Part shown: positions 62,572-64,000 of the stretch, piece by piece
Numbering within the stretch: position 1 is the first letter of the stretch
Layout of the letters: each line of letters starts with the position of its first letter
Assembly (NCBI RefSeq): GCF_022601975.1
Contig: NZ_JAKVIR010000002.1
Span: forward strand, 207,158-271,157
Source: Pontibacter sp. E15-1
GTDB lineage: Bacteria; Bacteroidota; Bacteroidia; Cytophagales; Hymenobacteraceae
Direction of reading: 5' to 3'
DNA: 64,000 bases
The notes under the pieces: generated by a model
Told to the model about the DNA's origin: nothing
What the model saw: the letters and a program-made list of their open reading frames with translations, nothing else
Database searches by the model: none
Position numbers and translations under genes: made by a program

Positions 62572-62846
62572 TACATAGCAGATGCAAGGGCGAAAATAAG
62601 CGGAGCAACAATCGTCGCGTCTGACTTAATCACATATTTTGGCGTGTCTTTGCCCAGCTTGCCCCAAGCAATTTTCTCATTTGGCACTGCCCTGGAGTAT
62701 GAGCCTAAGTTCGTGATGGAGTCAGAGATCTGCGCAAATTGGCCGTCAGGACCACCGATATATACACTCCACCAGTTGCCACAAATAATATCGCAAGCCC
62801 GCTGGAATGTTTGGAAATTCTGATATATTAGATGTGCAAAATGTAA
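62571..62846 (-). pseudogene. C-terminal fragment of a deoxyhypusine-synthase-like gene
   Basis: The minus-strand frame ending at the TAA 62571-62573 reads GGPDGQFAQISDSITNLGSY, SRAVPNEKIAWGKLGKDTPK and YVIKSDATIVAPLIFALASAM (given in pieces). This matches the conserved C terminus of bacterial deoxyhypusine-synthase-like (SpeY) proteins, with NEKIAWGK around the active-site region and SDATIVAPLIFA. The N-terminal three quarters are missing. An in-frame stop lies near 62847. Upstream, another minus-strand frame (62825-62965: EHTVMGTMYGAAEAGF, YNLSFPSAIALLRPRDYILH) looks like the tail of a different protein, so the region is a scar of rearrangement. The rest of 62495-62980 shows nothing else. 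Confidence 0.62.
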
Positions 62847-62980
62847 TCACGCGGTCGCAGCAGCGCAATTGCACTTGGAAACGATAAGTTGTAAAAACCT
62901 GCTTCTGCAGCTCCGTACATAGTGCCCATAACCGTATGTTCACGCTTTCGAGGTAGTTGGCAGTAACCTAAAAAATAAAA

Positions 62981-63910
62981 ATGACACTCTCTTTTCCACC
63001 ACCAAAGACTTGGCAGGACTTCGAAACGTTGACAAAAGACTTAGCTCGCCTTAAACTTGGAGGTGACTTTGATAATTATGGACGCCTAGGGCAAAGCCAA
63101 AATGGAATTGATATTTTTGGATGGGATAGCAATAATAAGGTTACTGCAATTCAATGTAAACACAAGTCAAATGCAAAAGCCAGCTCTAAAAAAATTGTTA
63201 CAGAAATTAAAATAGATGTAATTGATAAAGAAGTAGCTTTAGCCGACACGTTTGAACCTACTTTAGATAATTTTATTATTGCTACTACAGCATTTCGAGA
63301 TACAACTATCCAAAATCACATAAACGCTTTAAATATTAGTAGAAAAAGCAAAAACTTACCTAAAATTAGCATTTGGACTTGGGAAGATTTTGAGGAAGAA
63401 ATTTATCGACATTCTGAATTGCAGTACATTTACTACGAAAAGACTTTAAGAACCTTCGACCAGTATAATAAAGACAAACATATTCTAACGCTATTAAAAT
63501 ATGCATTAGATAGACCCGCTTTTGGCACTGAATTTTATGTTGAAAATAATTGTGAGGATTTTATAAAAGCAATATCGGATACACAAAAGGCTTTCTCAAC
63601 GGGTAAATTGAATGATAGAGAAGGAAATCCTTTATCTTCTTCTTTTCCACCGGATAATTTAAGTAATCCAGAAGATAGAGATAACTTAAATAGAGCTCAA
63701 ATAATTTTACAAGAGATTAGGGACTTTGTTACTCAACAGATAAAGCTTGGAAATATAATTCAGGAAAATAATTATTTAGAGTTTAGACAAAATTGGGAGT
63801 TTAAAATTAGCGACTATTTGAATAGTTCAAGAGTAAAAATTATTCATCTTGTAAACAAAGCATTGAAGAGAAATAACCTTAGTGAAATTGAATCAAAATT
63901 ATTAAAATAA
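62981..63910 (+). CDS. Mrr-like restriction endonuclease-fold protein
   Basis: A 309-residue protein. The N-terminal 120 residues have the PD-(D/E)xK layout of Mrr-type nucleases: Glu15 in FETL, GIDIFGWD with Asp44, and the catalytic IQCKHK (Gln58-x-Lys60), with an antiparallel strand NFIIATTAF after it. The rest (about 150-309) is helical, without recognised domain, and could be a recognition or oligomerisation part. It has no partner gene in the window. Its AT-rich codons differ sharply from the neighbours, and it sits between a gene relic and a group II intron. It may be a type IV restriction or phage-defence gene. Confidence 0.8.
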   Translation: MTLSFPPPKTWQDFETLTKDLARLKLGGDFDNYGRLGQSQNGIDIFGWDSNNKVTAIQCKHKSNAKASSKKIVTEIKIDVIDKEVALADTFEPTLDNFIIATTAFRDTTIQNHINALNISRKSKNLPKISIWTWEDFEEEIYRHSELQYIYYEKTLRTFDQYNKDKHILTLLKYALDRPAFGTEFYVENNCEDFIKAISDTQKAFSTGKLNDREGNPLSSSFPPDNLSNPEDRDNLNRAQIILQEIRDFVTQQIKLGNIIQENNYLEFRQNWEFKISDYLNSSRVKIIHLVNKALKRNNLSEIESKLLK

Positions 63911-63924
63911 AAAGGCTCCTGCCA

Positions 63925-64000
63925 ATCGTGTAGACGGCCCCGCCAGCTTTAGCTGACGGGGTGCGCCTCACACACCACTGTACGTACGGGTCTCGTATAC
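63925..64000 (-). mobile_element. Group II intron, 3' end (domains V and VI)
   Basis: On the minus strand the sequence GTATACGAGACCCGTACG, then TACAGTGGTG, has the form of group II intron domain V, with a stem that pairs TACG with CGTA and GTA with TAC around a two-base CG bulge. It is followed by a domain VI-like hairpin: CCCCG-CAGCT pairs around GCTAAAGC (63939-63962). The intron would end at CTACACGAT, base 63925. The catalytic protein and 5' end are beyond the window. The exon beyond it (AAAAAGGCTCCTGCCA on the plus strand) looks like half of a terminator hairpin. Confidence 0.62.

Noticed and set aside
62551..62823. A 90-codon plus-strand frame between the barrel gene and the nuclease
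   Set aside because: The opposite strand of the same bases encodes the conserved C terminus of a deoxyhypusine-synthase-like protein, so the plus frame is a shadow.
1..64000. CRISPR array, rRNA genes, replication origin or prophage
   Set aside because: No regularly spaced direct repeats, rRNA signatures, DnaA-box clusters or phage structural genes were seen.

Overview
The window is chromosomal DNA from a Bacteroidetes bacterium, most likely a Hymenobacteraceae/Cytophagales member such as Pontibacter (inference, no database search). Supporting signs are a short primary sigma factor without region 1.1, promoters of the Bacteroidetes type (TTG or TTTG, 19-21 bp, then TAnnTTTG), type IX secretion (T9SS) C-terminal domains, an Hc1-type histone-like protein, bacillithiol synthesis, an HU/SPOR membrane protein and a TonB/ExbBD cluster. 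The backbone is moderately GC-rich and unusually full of the word GGTATA/TATACC. Islands at about 36.4-39.5 kb and 62.9-63.9 kb are AT-rich and nearly lack that word.

Layout. 0-2.6 kb: trpE-trpG-trpD on the minus strand, preceded by a complete transcription attenuator (promoter, leader peptide with three Trp codons, antiterminator and terminator arms). 2.6-5.3 kb: a secreted M20 peptidase, a small hypothetical protein and a 262-bp inverted-repeat element abutting the hisB stop. 5.3-9.9 kb: hisG-hisD-hisC-hisB (minus) behind a His-rich leader peptide. 10.4-15.9 kb: a giant T9SS-secreted Ig-repeat protein and a DUF2911 protein. 15.9-22.6 kb: minus-strand operon mnmA, lipoprotein, S8 protease, rpe, TonB-dependent receptor. 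22.8-24.6 kb: a TrpF-like paralogue without the catalytic Cys and an alpha/beta hydrolase. 24.7-25.0 kb: second copy of the inverted-repeat element, beside the trmB stop.

25.0-36.3 kb: an eight-gene minus-strand operon (TPR protein, beta-barrel, HU/SPOR protein, ExbB, ExbD, TonB-like protein, folC, trmB) followed upstream by holA. It looks like an envelope-spanning, energy-coupled complex transcribed with housekeeping genes. 36.4-39.5 kb: AT-rich island with an antitoxin beside a decayed PIN toxin, another frameshifted gene relic, an erythromycin-esterase-like protein and a CPBP protease. 39.6-53.2 kb: housekeeping genes (tyrS, Hc1-like protein, alpha-oxoamine synthase, accC, bshB1, M23 peptidase, trxB, rpoD, pnp, rpsO, LptF/G permease, START-like protein, tRNA-Met). 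53.2-62.5 kb: PAP2 phosphatase, GH13 glucosidase plus treZ, ABC-F ATPase, 2H phosphoesterase and an outer-membrane barrel. 62.5-64.0 kb: a deoxyhypusine-synthase-like fragment, an AT-rich Mrr-type nuclease gene and, at the window edge, the 3' end (domains V-VI) of a group II intron on the minus strand.

Most convergent gene pairs are separated by long perfect hairpins that can terminate in both directions. Best candidates for something undescribed are the terminal-inverted-repeat element found twice directly after stop codons, the Mrr-like nuclease flanked by an intron and a gene relic, and the envelope operon.
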